7,488 bases of DNA from an uncultured Oxalobacteraceae bacterium. Its GTDB lineage: Bacteria > Pseudomonadota > Gammaproteobacteria > Burkholderiales > Burkholderiaceae. Shown piece after piece: positions 1-6,461 of this stretch. The stretch's first letter is position 1; each line of letters opens with the position of its first letter. The stretch lies in NCBI GenBank assembly GCA_946479705.1, contig CAMLHI010000095.1, positions 1-7,488 on the forward strand, read 5' to 3'. The notes under the pieces are model-generated. The model did not search any database and was not told where the DNA came from. It saw nothing but the letters and a program-made list of their open reading frames with translations. Position numbers and translations under genes: made by a program.

Positions 1-61
1 TGCAAGCCGAGAGCAGGGCGGCGCTCGCGACGATGAATGCTGCATGATTGAAATGGCGCAT
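1..61 (-). CDS. pal: Pal, peptidoglycan-associated outer-membrane lipoprotein (5' end only)
   Basis: Only the first 20 codons are inside the window; the gene runs off the left edge. The visible peptide is a short lipoprotein signal: a start with one Arg, a hydrophobic run, and a lipobox ending in LSAC at residues 17-20. The Cys at residue 20 would be the lipidated residue. A strong ribosome-binding site, GAGGAG (69-74), sits 7 nt before the ATG. The gene lies directly after tolB on the same strand (41 bp gap), which is where pal sits in nearly all Tol-Pal operons. Pal anchors the outer membrane to peptidoglycan and binds TolB. The OmpA-like domain cannot be seen, so the name rests on the lipobox plus position. 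The alternative is some other small lipoprotein, which is unlikely here. Confidence 0.9.
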   Translation of the reverse strand, partial: MRHFNHAAFIVASAALLSAC

Positions 62-102
62 GGTACTTCTCCTCACGGTTAAAAAAGTCTCGGTGACCTA
101 CA

Positions 103-1395
103 TTATTTTAAGAACGGGCCCCAGCTGGGTTCCCGGATGTTTCCTGCCTGCGTAGTCAGGCGCTGCTTGACCCGGCCATCGACCGACACCACGGCCAGCG
201 TCTTGCGGCCGCCCGCCTGGGTGGCGTACATGATGTATTTGCCGTTGGGCGAGAAACTCGGTTCGGTGGCCTGGTCGGCCAGGCGCAGTTCCTGGCCGCT
301 GGCCAGGTCCATCGCGTACAGGGAATAGCCGCCGTCGCGCTGGGAAATCCAGGCCATGGTCTTGCCGTCCGAGGACAGGCGCGGGCTGGTGTTGTTGGCG
401 CCGTTGAAGGTGATGCGCTTGGCGTCGCCGCCGCTGGCGCTCATGCGGTAGATCTGGGCGCTGCCGCTGCGGTCGCTGGTGAAGTAGATCGACTGGCCAT
501 CGGCCGAAAAGTTGGGTTCGGTGTCGATGCCATTGCTGTTGGACAGGCGCCGCAGGTTGCTGCCATCGCTGCTGAGGGCGTAGATTTGGGTGTGGTTGTC
601 GCGCGACAGGGCCACGGCCAGGGTGTTGCCGTCGGGCGACCAGGCCGGCGCCGAGTTATTGCCCTTTTCGTTGGCCACGACTTTGCGGTTGCCGGTAATC
701 AGGTCTTGCACGAAGATCACCGGCTTGCGGTATTCGCGGAACGAGACGTAGGCCACCTTGGTGCCGTCCGGCGACCACGACGGCGAGATGATCGGTTCGA
801 CCGAGCGTACCGCCACCTGCACGGCTTCGCCATCGGAATCGGCGATTTCAAGGCGGTAATCCTTGGCGCCGCGGTTTTCATTGACGTAGGCGATGCGGGC
901 CGAGAAGGCGCCGCGGGTGCCGGTCAGCTTTTGGTAGATATCGTCGGCGATACGGTGGGCCGACAGGCGCGCATAGCGTGGCTGGGCCGCTTCGTTCAGG
1001 CTCGACAGCTGGCTGCTCTTGATCGTGTCGAGCAGCTTGTAGCGCACTTCGATGCGGCCGTCGGCCAGCTTTTGCACGCTGCCCACCACCAGGGCATCGG
1101 CGCCGCGCGACTTCCACTGGCCGTAGTCGACCGCGGCGGTCTCGGACATGACGGTGCCGGTGTCGATCACCTTGAACATGCCGCTGCGCTCGAGGTCGGC
1201 CTTGACGATGGCCGACACTTGCGCGGGCGCGGACGCCTCGTCGGCGAAGGTGGCGATGGCGATGGGAATCTGGTTGCTGCCGACGCCGGCAATTTCCACG
1301 CGCAGCTGGGCGTGCGCGCCGGTACCGGCCAGCAGGGTGGCGCCGGCCAGCAGCATGCCGAGGCGGCGGCCTAAGGTCAAACGTGGTTCATTCAT
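103..1395 (-). CDS. tolB: TolB, periplasmic beta-propeller of the Tol-Pal system
   Basis: TolB is a soluble periplasmic protein that links TolA to Pal during outer-membrane constriction at division. The 430-aa length matches the family (E. coli 430). Residues 1-29 form a Sec signal peptide with a likely cleavage site AHA|Q at 29/30. The mature N-terminus (QLRVEIAGVG...) resembles the TolA-binding segment of E. coli TolB. Residues about 31-165 are the alpha/beta N-terminal domain. Residues about 200-428 hold the propeller, with repeated blade motifs: SWSPDG near 206, AWSPDG near 251, NFSADG near 295, RLSSDG near 339, FSPNG near 381 and a closing EPSWGPF. AGGA (1403-1406) lies 7 nt before the ATG, supporting this start. 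It follows tolA by 32 bp and precedes pal, so it should be co-transcribed with both. Nothing is missing or broken. Confidence 0.97.
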   Translation of the reverse strand: MNEPRLTLGRRLGMLLAGATLLAGTGAHAQLRVEIAGVGSNQIPIAIATFADEASAPAQVSAIVKADLERSGMFKVIDTGTVMSETAAVDYGQWKSRGADALVVGSVQKLADGRIEVRYKLLDTIKSSQLSSLNEAAQPRYARLSAHRIADDIYQKLTGTRGAFSARIAYVNENRGAKDYRLEIADSDGEAVQVAVRSVEPIISPSWSPDGTKVAYVSFREYRKPVIFVQDLITGNRKVVANEKGNNSAPAWSPDGNTLAVALSRDNHTQIYALSSDGSNLRRLSNSNGIDTEPNFSADGQSIYFTSDRSGSAQIYRMSASGGDAKRITFNGANNTSPRLSSDGKTMAWISQRDGGYSLYAMDLASGQELRLADQATEPSFSPNGKYIMYATQAGGRKTLAVVSVDGRVKQRLTTQAGNIREPSWGPFLK

Positions 1396-1427
1396 AGTCG
1401 TATCCTGGTTCGTGGCTCATGCGAGGA

Positions 1428-2312
1428 TCAGTTCAAGTCCTTCATCGAGAAGCCGATTTCAAGGGTGCGCTCTACCGTACCATCTTTCTTCTTGGGCAGC
1501 GGTGACGATTTGATAATGCCTTTTTCGACCGCCTCGTCGAAGGCGGGCAGGCCGCTGCTCTTGACCAGGCGCACCGACATGATCTCGCCCGAAGGCGACT
1601 GGTCCACCTTGAATTGCACGCGCGGGTTGCCGGCCACGTCGGTGCTGCCCAGATACGAGGTGGTGCTCTTGATCTTGCTGGTAATGCTGGCCAGGTAGCC
1701 GCTGTCGATGCGCGGCGCGGTGGCCTTGGGCGCGCCGCCCGGGACGCTGCCGGCGCCGGTAATGCGCTGCAGGTCGGCCGCGCGCAGCTTGTCGAACTTT
1801 TTCTGCTCCTCGGCGGCCTGTTTGGCCTTGGCCAGTTTCTCGGCCTTCTCGGCGGCTTTCTTTTCAGCCGCCAGTTTCTTTTCCAGCTCCTTCTTTTCCT
1901 TCAGTTCTTCGCGCTGGCGCTCGAGTTTTTCCTCGCGCTCGCGTTCCAGCTTTTCCTCGGCCAACTGTTTTTGCTTGAGTTCCTTCTGCTTCTGGCGTTC
2001 CAGCGCGATATCCGGTTTGGGAGCGGGCGGTGGCTCGACCGCTTTCACCGGGCGCGGCGGCTCAGGATCGGGCTTGGACTCGGGAGCCGGCACGGGCGTG
2101 GGCGCGGGCGGGGCGGCGGCCTGGGTCTTCATGTCCCACACTTCGGCCTCGACCGCCACCGGCGCATTGTTTTGCCACTTGATGCCGACCCACAGGAAGG
2201 CCACCAGGATGGCGTGCATGGCGGCGGCCAGCAGGATCGATGGCAGGCGGCTCGGCTCGGGCGGTATCCGGTAAGGGCTGCCCGTACTGGCGGCGGTATT
2301 CAGCGTGGCCAT
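1428..2312 (-). CDS. tolA: TolA, inner-membrane energy transducer of Tol-Pal (TonB-like)
   Basis: TolA spans the periplasm and carries proton-motive-force energy from TolQ/TolR to TolB and Pal. It has the three family domains. A short cytoplasmic N-terminus is followed by a single membrane helix at about residues 25-45. A Pro-rich stretch (about 66-100) then leads into a very K/E/A-rich helical rod (about 104-180). The C-terminal TolA/TonB-like domain (about 204-294) carries YLASI...KIKS and FDEAVEKGI. Its 294 aa is shorter than the 421 aa of E. coli because the rod is shorter. The helix keeps the conserved His (H33), but the Ser four residues before it in E. coli TolA is Ala29 here. There is no cysteine anywhere, so the disulphide of the E. 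coli domain III is absent. The gap to tolR is 13 bp with no strong ribosome-binding site, suggesting translational coupling. Confidence 0.95.
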   Translation of the reverse strand: MATLNTAASTGSPYRIPPEPSRLPSILLAAAMHAILVAFLWVGIKWQNNAPVAVEAEVWDMKTQAAAPPAPTPVPAPESKPDPEPPRPVKAVEPPPAPKPDIALERQKQKELKQKQLAEEKLEREREEKLERQREELKEKKELEKKLAAEKKAAEKAEKLAKAKQAAEEQKKFDKLRAADLQRITGAGSVPGGAPKATAPRIDSGYLASITSKIKSTTSYLGSTDVAGNPRVQFKVDQSPSGEIMSVRLVKSSGLPAFDEAVEKGIIKSSPLPKKKDGTVERTLEIGFSMKDLN

Positions 2313-2325
2313 GTCGTCGCGGTGC

Positions 2326-2760
2326 TCACTTGGTGGCCAGCCCGACCCGGGTGATACCCAGCTTCTTGGCTTCCGAAATGAGCTGGATGATGTCGTCGTA
2401 CTTGCTGTCCTTGTCGCCGGAAATCATGACCGGAAACTCGGGATGGTCGTTGTGCAGCACGCGCAGCTGCTGCACCAGCGCGGTCCGGTCCGGCACGTCG
2501 GTCGGGGTCGCGGCATTCTTGCCGTTGATGCCGATCGACAGGCTGGTGTTGGGCTTGACGACGATCTGGATGTAATCGTCCGGCGGCAGCGCCGATTTCT
2601 GCGCGCTGGGCAGGTTGATCACGCTCGGGCTGTTGGCCGGCGGCACGACCATGAAAATGATCAGCAGCACCAGCATCACGTCGATGTACGGCACGACATT
2701 GATTTCTGACTTGTACTTGCGCCGCCGTCCGCTGCGCAGGTTGCTCGATAGCGATCCCAT
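2326..2760 (-). CDS. tolR: TolR, inner-membrane motor subunit (ExbD/TolR family)
   Basis: TolR works with TolQ as the proton-driven stator for TolA. The protein is 144 aa, usual for the family. A basic N-terminus (RSGRRRKYKSEIN) is followed by one membrane helix at about residues 22-41. This helix contains the essential proton-pathway aspartate D27 in the VPYIDVMLVLL motif, equivalent to D23 of E. coli TolR. The rest (about 44-144) is the periplasmic ExbD/TolR domain with the conserved VMISGDKDSKYDDII block and the closing GITRVGLATK. An AAGG ribosome-binding site overlaps the tolQ stop codon, and the gap to tolQ is only 12 bp, so the pair are expressed together. Within an intact tolQRAB cluster, ExbD is not a serious alternative. 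Confidence 0.97.
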   Translation of the reverse strand: MGSLSSNLRSGRRRKYKSEINVVPYIDVMLVLLIIFMVVPPANSPSVINLPSAQKSALPPDDYIQIVVKPNTSLSIGINGKNAATPTDVPDRTALVQQLRVLHNDHPEFPVMISGDKDSKYDDIIQLISEAKKLGITRVGLATK

Positions 2761-2772
2761 GGTGTCCGGGCC

Positions 2773-3453
2773 TTAGCGCGACTGGCGCTGCAGGATGTTG
2801 GAAAACTCTTCGACGAAGCTTTCGAAGCGGATGGCCAGGCGGTCGATGTCGTGCGAGAAGCGGTTGTAGGCGACCACCGCGGGAATGGCGGCGAACAGGC
2901 CGATGGCGGTGGCGATCAGGGCTTCGGCAATGCCGGGCGCGACCGCCGCCAGGGTGGCTTGCTGCACATTGGCCAGGCCGCGGAAGGCGTTCATGATACC
3001 CCATACGGTGCCGAGCAGGCCGACATACGGCGAGACCGAGCCGACCGAGGCCAGGAAGTTCAGGTGCGAGTCGAGCGCGTCGAGTTCGCGCTGGAAGGCC
3101 GCGCGCATGGCGCGGCGCGCGCCGTCGAGCACGGCGTTGATGTCGAGCGCGCCGGTGGTTTGCTTGCTCTTGATGAATTCGCCCATGCCCGCTTCGAAGA
3201 TGCGCGCCAGCGCGCCGCTCTGCTCGCGCGTGCTCGAGGCGTTCTGGTGCAGGGTGTGCAGGTTGCCGCCGGCCCAGAAGCTGCGTTCGAATTTTTCGGT
3301 CTGGCGGCGCGCCGCGCGGATCGCGAAGATCTTGCGGAAAATGTAGGTCCAGCTCATCAGCGAAACACCCAGCAGCAGCGCCATGATCAATTGCACGATG
3401 ACGTGGGCATTGGCAATCAGCGCGGTGAAGGAAAGGTCTTGGGCTACATTCAT
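2773..3453 (-). CDS. tolQ: TolQ, inner-membrane proton channel subunit (ExbB/MotA family)
   Basis: TolQ forms the multimeric inner-membrane channel around TolR and powers TolA. Its 226 aa is close to the 230 aa of E. coli TolQ. Three membrane helices are visible: about residues 16-38, 132-156 and 173-196, with a large cytoplasmic loop between the first two. The signature blocks GLLGTVWGIMNAF (145-157) and APGIAEALIATAIGLFAAIPAVV (172-194) are present. They carry the two conserved channel threonines, T149 and T182, matching T145 and T178 of E. coli. It starts 30 bp after the ybgC stop on the same strand. The ribosome-binding site is weak. Nothing is unusual in the protein. Confidence 0.97.
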   Translation of the reverse strand: MNVAQDLSFTALIANAHVIVQLIMALLLGVSLMSWTYIFRKIFAIRAARRQTEKFERSFWAGGNLHTLHQNASSTREQSGALARIFEAGMGEFIKSKQTTGALDINAVLDGARRAMRAAFQRELDALDSHLNFLASVGSVSPYVGLLGTVWGIMNAFRGLANVQQATLAAVAPGIAEALIATAIGLFAAIPAVVAYNRFSHDIDRLAIRFESFVEEFSNILQRQSR

Positions 3454-3483
3454 TGTGTGCTTTGTTGAACTCTGTTGGTCGGA

Positions 3484-3888
3484 TTATGCGGCGAGCATTC
3501 TAGCAGCGGCAAAGTCGGGCAGGGCGCGCGGGCGCAGGGTGGCCGCATCCACGCAGCCGACCTTGACGGCGGCACTGGCGAGCAACTGCCCGCCGCGCCA
3601 GGCTTGCTGGGTGAACTGCACCGAAGCACGGCCGATTTTTTCTATGCCCAGAGTTAATTTTAGTTCATCATCGAGCCGGGCTGGCGCGTGATAGTCCACA
3701 TCGGTATTTTTCACCACGAAGAGCGCGCCATGTTCCTGCAGCAGGGCGTGCTGTCCAATGCCCAGCGCGCGCAGCCATTCCGTCCGTGCGCGTTCGAAAA
3801 ACTTCAGGTAGTTCGCGTAGAAAACGATGCCGCCGGCGTCGGTGTCTTCGTAATAAACCCGGACGGACCAGGTAAATACTGAGGGCAT
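3484..3888 (-). CDS. ybgC: YbgC-type acyl-CoA thioesterase of the Tol-Pal operon
   Basis: This is a small hot-dog-fold thioesterase of the 4HBT family that hydrolyses short-chain acyl-CoA esters. It heads the tol-pal operon in many Proteobacteria, though its role there is not settled. The start at 3888 gives MPSVFTWSVRVYYEDTDAGG, which aligns with the N-terminus of E. coli YbgC and gives 134 aa, the same length. The frame stays open to an earlier ATG at 3960, adding 24 residues without similarity to the family. That ATG lies inside a perfect palindrome, so the shorter form is preferred. The active-site block YYEDTDAGG (12-20) keeps the catalytic Asp (D17). The residue at the position of E. 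coli H25 is Tyr24, a common substitution as far as I recall. The APARLDDEL and RALP motifs are present. The ribosome-binding site is poor for either start. Confidence 0.94.
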   Translation of the reverse strand: MPSVFTWSVRVYYEDTDAGGIVFYANYLKFFERARTEWLRALGIGQHALLQEHGALFVVKNTDVDYHAPARLDDELKLTLGIEKIGRASVQFTQQAWRGGQLLASAAVKVGCVDAATLRPRALPDFAAARMLAA

Positions 3889-3917
3889 GGAAAGCTTGGT
3901 CAGTGAAAATGGGAAAC

Positions 3918-3923
3918 ATTCTA
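3918..3923 (-). promoter_or_regulatory. Candidate -10 element of the ybgC-tol-pal operon
   Basis: On the minus strand this reads TAGAAT, one mismatch from the sigma-70 -10 consensus. It lies 29 bp before the proposed ybgC ATG at 3888, giving a leader of about 23 nt. No good -35 hexamer is found 16-19 bp upstream; that zone is instead taken up by the 3943-3960 palindrome. The promoter might therefore depend on an activator, or it may not be the true one. It is the best candidate I see in the 3889-4087 gap, which holds no gene. Confidence 0.3.
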
Positions 3924-3942
3924 CGCCATTTTGCCCCGGTAA

Positions 3943-3960
3943 ATGTACGCTGCCGTACAT
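3943..3960. repeat. Perfect 7-4-7 inverted repeat upstream of ybgC-tol
   Basis: ATGTACG (3943-3949) and CGTACAT (3954-3960) are perfect inverted arms around a 4-base spacer CTGC. It sits where a -35 element would lie relative to the TAGAAT at 3918-3923. That placement is typical of an operator for a dimeric regulator, although a small RNA hairpin is also possible. I do not recognise it as the site of a named regulator. Confidence 0.6.
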
Positions 3961-4052
3961 AATTCAAGAGCAATACAGCAAGGTTTGGCGCAGACAGCAG
4001 TAGACCGCCAGACTTGCCTCCGCGCCAAGAGGCGTAACACTCAGTAACATGT

Positions 4053-4079
4053 GCGGCGGCTCGGGTTACATGCCGCCGC
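4053..4079 (-). terminator. Possible terminator hairpin after ydfG (no T-tract)
   Basis: GCGGCGGC (4053-4060) and GCCGCCGC (4072-4079) form a perfect 8-bp, all-G/C stem with an 11-nt loop. It begins 9 bp after the ydfG stop codon. On the transcribed minus strand the following bases are not T-rich, so it does not meet the usual intrinsic-terminator pattern. It may still block 3' exonucleases or pause polymerase, or ydfG transcription may continue towards ybgC. Confidence 0.4.
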
Positions 4080-4087
4080 CCTGGTAT

Positions 4088-4840
4088 TTACGCCGGCTGG
4101 CGCACGATATTGAAGGGCGCGAAACCCTGGCAGGTCGGCATCATCTCGATATTGTTGATATTGATATGCGGGGGCAGGGTCGCGATCCAGTAGGCGGTGG
4201 CGGCGATGTCGGCCGGCGTCAGCGCGTTGGTGCCCTGGTAGACCTTGGCCGCGGCGGCATCGTCGCCGCGCATGCGCACATTGGAAAACTCGGTGCCGCT
4301 GCACAGGCCGGGGGCGATATTGGTGGCGCGCACGCCGGTGCCGGCCAGGTCGGCGCGCAGGTTCAGGGTGAACTGCTCGACGAAGGCCTTGGTGGCGCCG
4401 TATACATTGCCGCCCGGGTAAGGGTAGTGGCCTGCCACCGAGCCGAGATTGATGATCAGCCCGCTGCCGCGCTCGACCATGGCCGGCAGCAGGGCGCGGG
4501 TCATGGTCACCAGGCCGCGGCAGTTGGTGTCGATCATGGTGTCCCATTCGTCCAGCGAGGCTTGCTGGGCCGGTTCGGTGCCCAGCGCCAGGCCGGCGTT
4601 ATTGATCAGCACATCGATGGGGCGCCAGGATTGCGGCATCATCGACAGCGCCTCGTCGATCGAGTGCTTGCTGGTGACATCCATCTGCATCGGCAAGGCC
4701 ATGTGGCCGAGTTCGGCCGCGAGGGCGTCCAGGCGGTCCTGGCGGCGTGCGCTGATGACGACCTGGTGGCCGTTCTGGACGAAAGTGCGGGCCATTGCGG
4801 CGCCGAAGCCGGACGAAGCGCCGGTAATGAATACGATCAT
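4088..4840 (-). CDS. ydfG: YdfG-type NADP-dependent 3-hydroxy acid dehydrogenase (short-chain dehydrogenase)
   Basis: This is a classical short-chain dehydrogenase of 250 aa, close in length and sequence to E. coli YdfG (248 aa). YdfG oxidises L-allo-threonine and 3-hydroxy acids and reduces malonic semialdehyde. Visible features are the Rossmann motif TGASSGFG (6-13), the basic pair R32-R33 that suits NADP(H), NNAG (80-83), and the catalytic Ser134, Tyr147 and Lys151 (YGATK). The C-terminal INNIEMMP block is also typical of YdfG. The start at 4840 is chosen because the Rossmann fold begins at once and AGGA (4848-4851) lies 7 nt upstream. A longer reading from 4939 adds 33 unrelated residues. 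It is divergent from glyA. Allo-threonine is also a side substrate of SHMT, which may be coincidence. The exact substrate is inferred. Confidence 0.9.
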   Translation of the reverse strand: MIVFITGASSGFGAAMARTFVQNGHQVVISARRQDRLDALAAELGHMALPMQMDVTSKHSIDEALSMMPQSWRPIDVLINNAGLALGTEPAQQASLDEWDTMIDTNCRGLVTMTRALLPAMVERGSGLIINLGSVAGHYPYPGGNVYGATKAFVEQFTLNLRADLAGTGVRATNIAPGLCSGTEFSNVRMRGDDAAAAKVYQGTNALTPADIAATAYWIATLPPHININNIEMMPTCQGFAPFNIVRQPA

Positions 4841-4882
4841 GGGAATATCCTGGGACAAGGGCGAGAGAGGCGAGACTGCCAG

Positions 4883-4888
4883 ATTGTA
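4883..4888 (-). promoter_or_regulatory. Candidate -10 element for ydfG
   Basis: The minus strand reads TACAAT, about 36 nt of leader before the ydfG ATG at 4840. No convincing -35 hexamer lies 16-18 bp upstream, so this is a tentative call. Confidence 0.3.
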
Positions 4889-4942
4889 GCCGAATTGGCA
4901 TGGCCCGTGCCGGCCCGTTGGCGCCGCCAAACTGCTCAAATC

Positions 4943-4971
4943 TTGCTCAAAAGCGGGACTTAACTTACAAT
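4943..4971 (+). promoter_or_regulatory. Sigma-70 promoter of glyA
   Basis: A -35 hexamer TTGCTC (4943-4948) and a -10 hexamer TACAAT (4966-4971) are separated by exactly 17 bp. Transcription would begin near 4978, about 9 nt before the first paired base of the riboswitch. That spacing makes the promoter and the leader RNA support each other. The resulting 5' leader of glyA would be about 210 nt. Confidence 0.75.
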
Positions 4972-4986
4972 CTCGGCTCCATTACG

Positions 4987-5087
4987 TCTCACGTAACTGG
5001 CGAAAAGCCGCGGCGCGTTCCCGCCAGCCGGCGAAAGGTGGGCATCCACCGGGAAACGTGAGATTTCATTAGCCGTTCGCCTGGGCA
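4987..5087 (+). promoter_or_regulatory. ZTP/ZMP riboswitch aptamer (pfl motif) controlling glyA
   Basis: The leader carries the hallmark pieces of the pfl RNA in order. P1 is a perfect 8-bp helix, TCTCACGT (4987-4994) with ACGTGAGA (5056-5063). The conserved ACTGGCGAA lies at 4996-5004. A GC-rich variable hairpin follows (about 5007-5032; GCCG/CGGC and GGCG/CGCC). P2 is GGTGG-GCAT-CCACC (5037-5050), followed by GGGAAACG. The near-invariant 3' block is GCCGTTCGCCTGGGCA (5072-5087). In that block, GCC (5072-5074) can pair with GGC (5084-5086) to form P3. The loop CGCC (5078-5081) can pair with GGCG (4999-5002) to form the known pseudoknot. The class senses the purine intermediate ZMP (AICAR) and its triphosphate ZTP, which rise when 10-formyl-THF is short, and glyA is a known target gene. 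The assignment is from motif recall, not a covariance-model search. Confidence 0.94.
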
Positions 5088-5130
5088 GCCACCGATGGAA
5101 GCGCACGATGAGGCTGCCCGTCCTATTTTT
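5083..5130 (+). terminator. Riboswitch-controlled intrinsic terminator in the glyA leader
   Basis: GGGCAGCC (5083-5090) pairs perfectly with GGCTGCCC (5112-5119) across a 21-nt loop, and is followed by the T-rich TCCTATTTTT (5121-5130). The 5' arm reuses the GGGCA end of the conserved aptamer block. P3/pseudoknot and terminator cannot therefore form together. Ligand binding should hold the aptamer, prevent termination and turn glyA on, as described for this riboswitch class. Confidence 0.9.
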
Positions 5131-5190
5131 GGCTCCCCTCAGTCGACCCTTACAGCCGTTGCCTCGCACTCTTATCGATTGGAGTTTTTC

Positions 5191-6438
5191 ATGTTTGCAA
5201 AAGATCACACGCTCGCCAATGTTGACCCGGAACTGTGGGACGCGATTCAAAAAGAAAACACCCGCCAGCAAGATCACATCGAGCTGATCGCTTCTGAAAA
5301 CTACACCTCGCCGGCCGTGATGCAAGCCCAGGGCTCGCAGCTGACCAATAAATACGCCGAAGGCTATCCCGGCAAGCGCTACTACGGCGGTTGCGAATAC
5401 GTCGACGTGGCCGAGCAGCTGGCCATCGACCGCGTCAAGCAACTGTTCGGCGCCGAAGCGGCCAACGTGCAGCCGAACTCGGGCTCGCAGGCCAACCAGG
5501 GCGTGTTCTTCGCCATGCTCAAGCCGGGCGACACCATCATGGGCATGTCGCTGGCCGAAGGCGGCCACCTGACCCACGGCATGGCGCTGAACATGTCGGG
5601 CAAGTGGTTCAACGTGGTTTCCTACGGCCTGACCGAACAGGAAGACATCGATTACGAGGCCATGGAGCGCCTGGCGCGCGAACACAAGCCGAAGCTGATC
5701 ATCGCCGGCGCTTCGGCGTTCTCGCTGCGCATCGATTTCGAGCGCTTCGCTAAAATCGCCAAGGAAGTCGGCGCCTACTTCATGGTCGACATGGCCCACT
5801 ACGCCGGCCTGATCGCCGCCGGCGAGTACCCGAATCCGGTGCCGCACGCCGATTTCGTCACCTCGACCACCCACAAATCCCTGCGCGGCCCACGCGGCGG
5901 CATCATCCTGATGAAGGCCGAGCACGAGAAAGCCATCAATTCGGCGATCTTCCCCGGCATCCAGGGCGGCCCGCTGATGCACGTCATCGCCGGCAAGGCA
6001 GTGGCATTCAAGGAAGCCCTGACTCCGGAATTCAAGGCTTACCAGCAGCAGGTCGTGAAAAATGCCGACGCGCTGGCCAAGGCCCTGATCGCACGCGGCC
6101 TGCGCATCGTCTCGGGCGGCACCCAGTCGCACGTGATGCTGGTGGATCTGCGCGCCAAGAACCTGACCGGCAAGGAAGCCGAAGCACTGCTGGGCGCGGC
6201 GCACATGACCTGCAATAAGAACGGCATCCCGAACGACCCGCAAAAGCCGTTCGTGACCTCCGGCATCCGCCTGGGCAGCCCGGCCTTCACCACCCGCGGC
6301 TTCAAGGAAGAAGACGCCACCGTGGTGGGTAACCTGATCGCCGACATCCTCGACAATCCGAACGATGCCGCCGTGCTCGAACGCGTCAAGGGCGAGGTCA
6401 AGAAGCTGACCGACAAATACCCGGTCTACGCAGCCTAA
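5191..6438 (+). CDS. glyA: GlyA, serine hydroxymethyltransferase
   Basis: GlyA is a cytoplasmic PLP enzyme that converts serine and tetrahydrofolate to glycine and 5,10-methylene-THF, the main source of one-carbon units for purine, thymidylate and methionine synthesis. The 415 aa fits the family (E. coli 417). Visible motifs are [10 protein letters not shown] (31-40), [18 protein letters not shown] (55-72), D200 and H203 of the PLP site, and the PLP lysine K229 in [27 protein letters not shown] carries the substrate-carboxylate Arg R360. The start at 5191 is preferred because GGAG (5181-5184) lies 6 nt upstream and the protein begins like known SHMTs. An in-frame ATG at 5095 lies inside the riboswitch-terminator leader and is not used in this model. 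The sequence is intact. Expression is probably controlled by the upstream ZTP riboswitch. Confidence 0.98.
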   Translation: MFAKDHTLANVDPELWDAIQKENTRQQDHIELIASENYTSPAVMQAQGSQLTNKYAEGYPGKRYYGGCEYVDVAEQLAIDRVKQLFGAEAANVQPNSGSQANQGVFFAMLKPGDTIMGMSLAEGGHLTHGMALNMSGKWFNVVSYGLTEQEDIDYEAMERLAREHKPKLIIAGASAFSLRIDFERFAKIAKEVGAYFMVDMAHYAGLIAAGEYPNPVPHADFVTSTTHKSLRGPRGGIILMKAEHEKAINSAIFPGIQGGPLMHVIAGKAVAFKEALTPEFKAYQQQVVKNADALAKALIARGLRIVSGGTQSHVMLVDLRAKNLTGKEAEALLGAAHMTCNKNGIPNDPQKPFVTSGIRLGSPAFTTRGFKEEDATVVGNLIADILDNPNDAAVLERVKGEVKKLTDKYPVYAA

Positions 6439-6461
6439 ACCCCACAGCCAGCGGCGCCGCC

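Noticed and set aside
81..99. Small hairpin plus T-run on the minus strand between tolB and pal (attenuator?)
   Set aside because: The stem is only 5 bp (AGGTC/GACTT) with a wobble pair, so it is too weak. Attenuation before pal would also be odd, since Pal is the abundant member.
586..1374. Plus-strand open frame (262 codons) opposite tolB
   Set aside because: It is the antisense of tolB, with compositional bias only.
1388..1420. Ten-codon minus-strand upstream ORF overlapping the tolB start
   Set aside because: It has no ribosome-binding site, and its ATG is expected by chance in the 32-bp gap. tolB has its own AGGA at the right spacing.
1614..2354. Plus-strand frames opposite tolA rich in Leu/Phe or Ser/Phe
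   Set aside because: They are produced by reverse reading of the Lys/Glu/Ala-rich TolA rod; they mimic membrane segments but have no independent support.
3961..4052. Possible small RNA or tRNA gene in the ybgC-ydfG gap
   Set aside because: There is no cloverleaf, no conserved T-loop or anticodon arm, and no promoter-terminator pair. Only scattered short repeats such as GTAACA are seen.
4049..4963. Plus-strand open frame (304 codons) opposite ydfG
   Set aside because: It is a shadow of the clearly recognised short-chain dehydrogenase; low-complexity H/G/R composition and no motifs.
4960..6243. Long minus-strand open frame (427 codons) opposite glyA
   Set aside because: It is the antisense shadow of glyA plus the riboswitch leader, rich in H, V, G and Q as expected from GC-rich reverse reading, with no recognisable domain.
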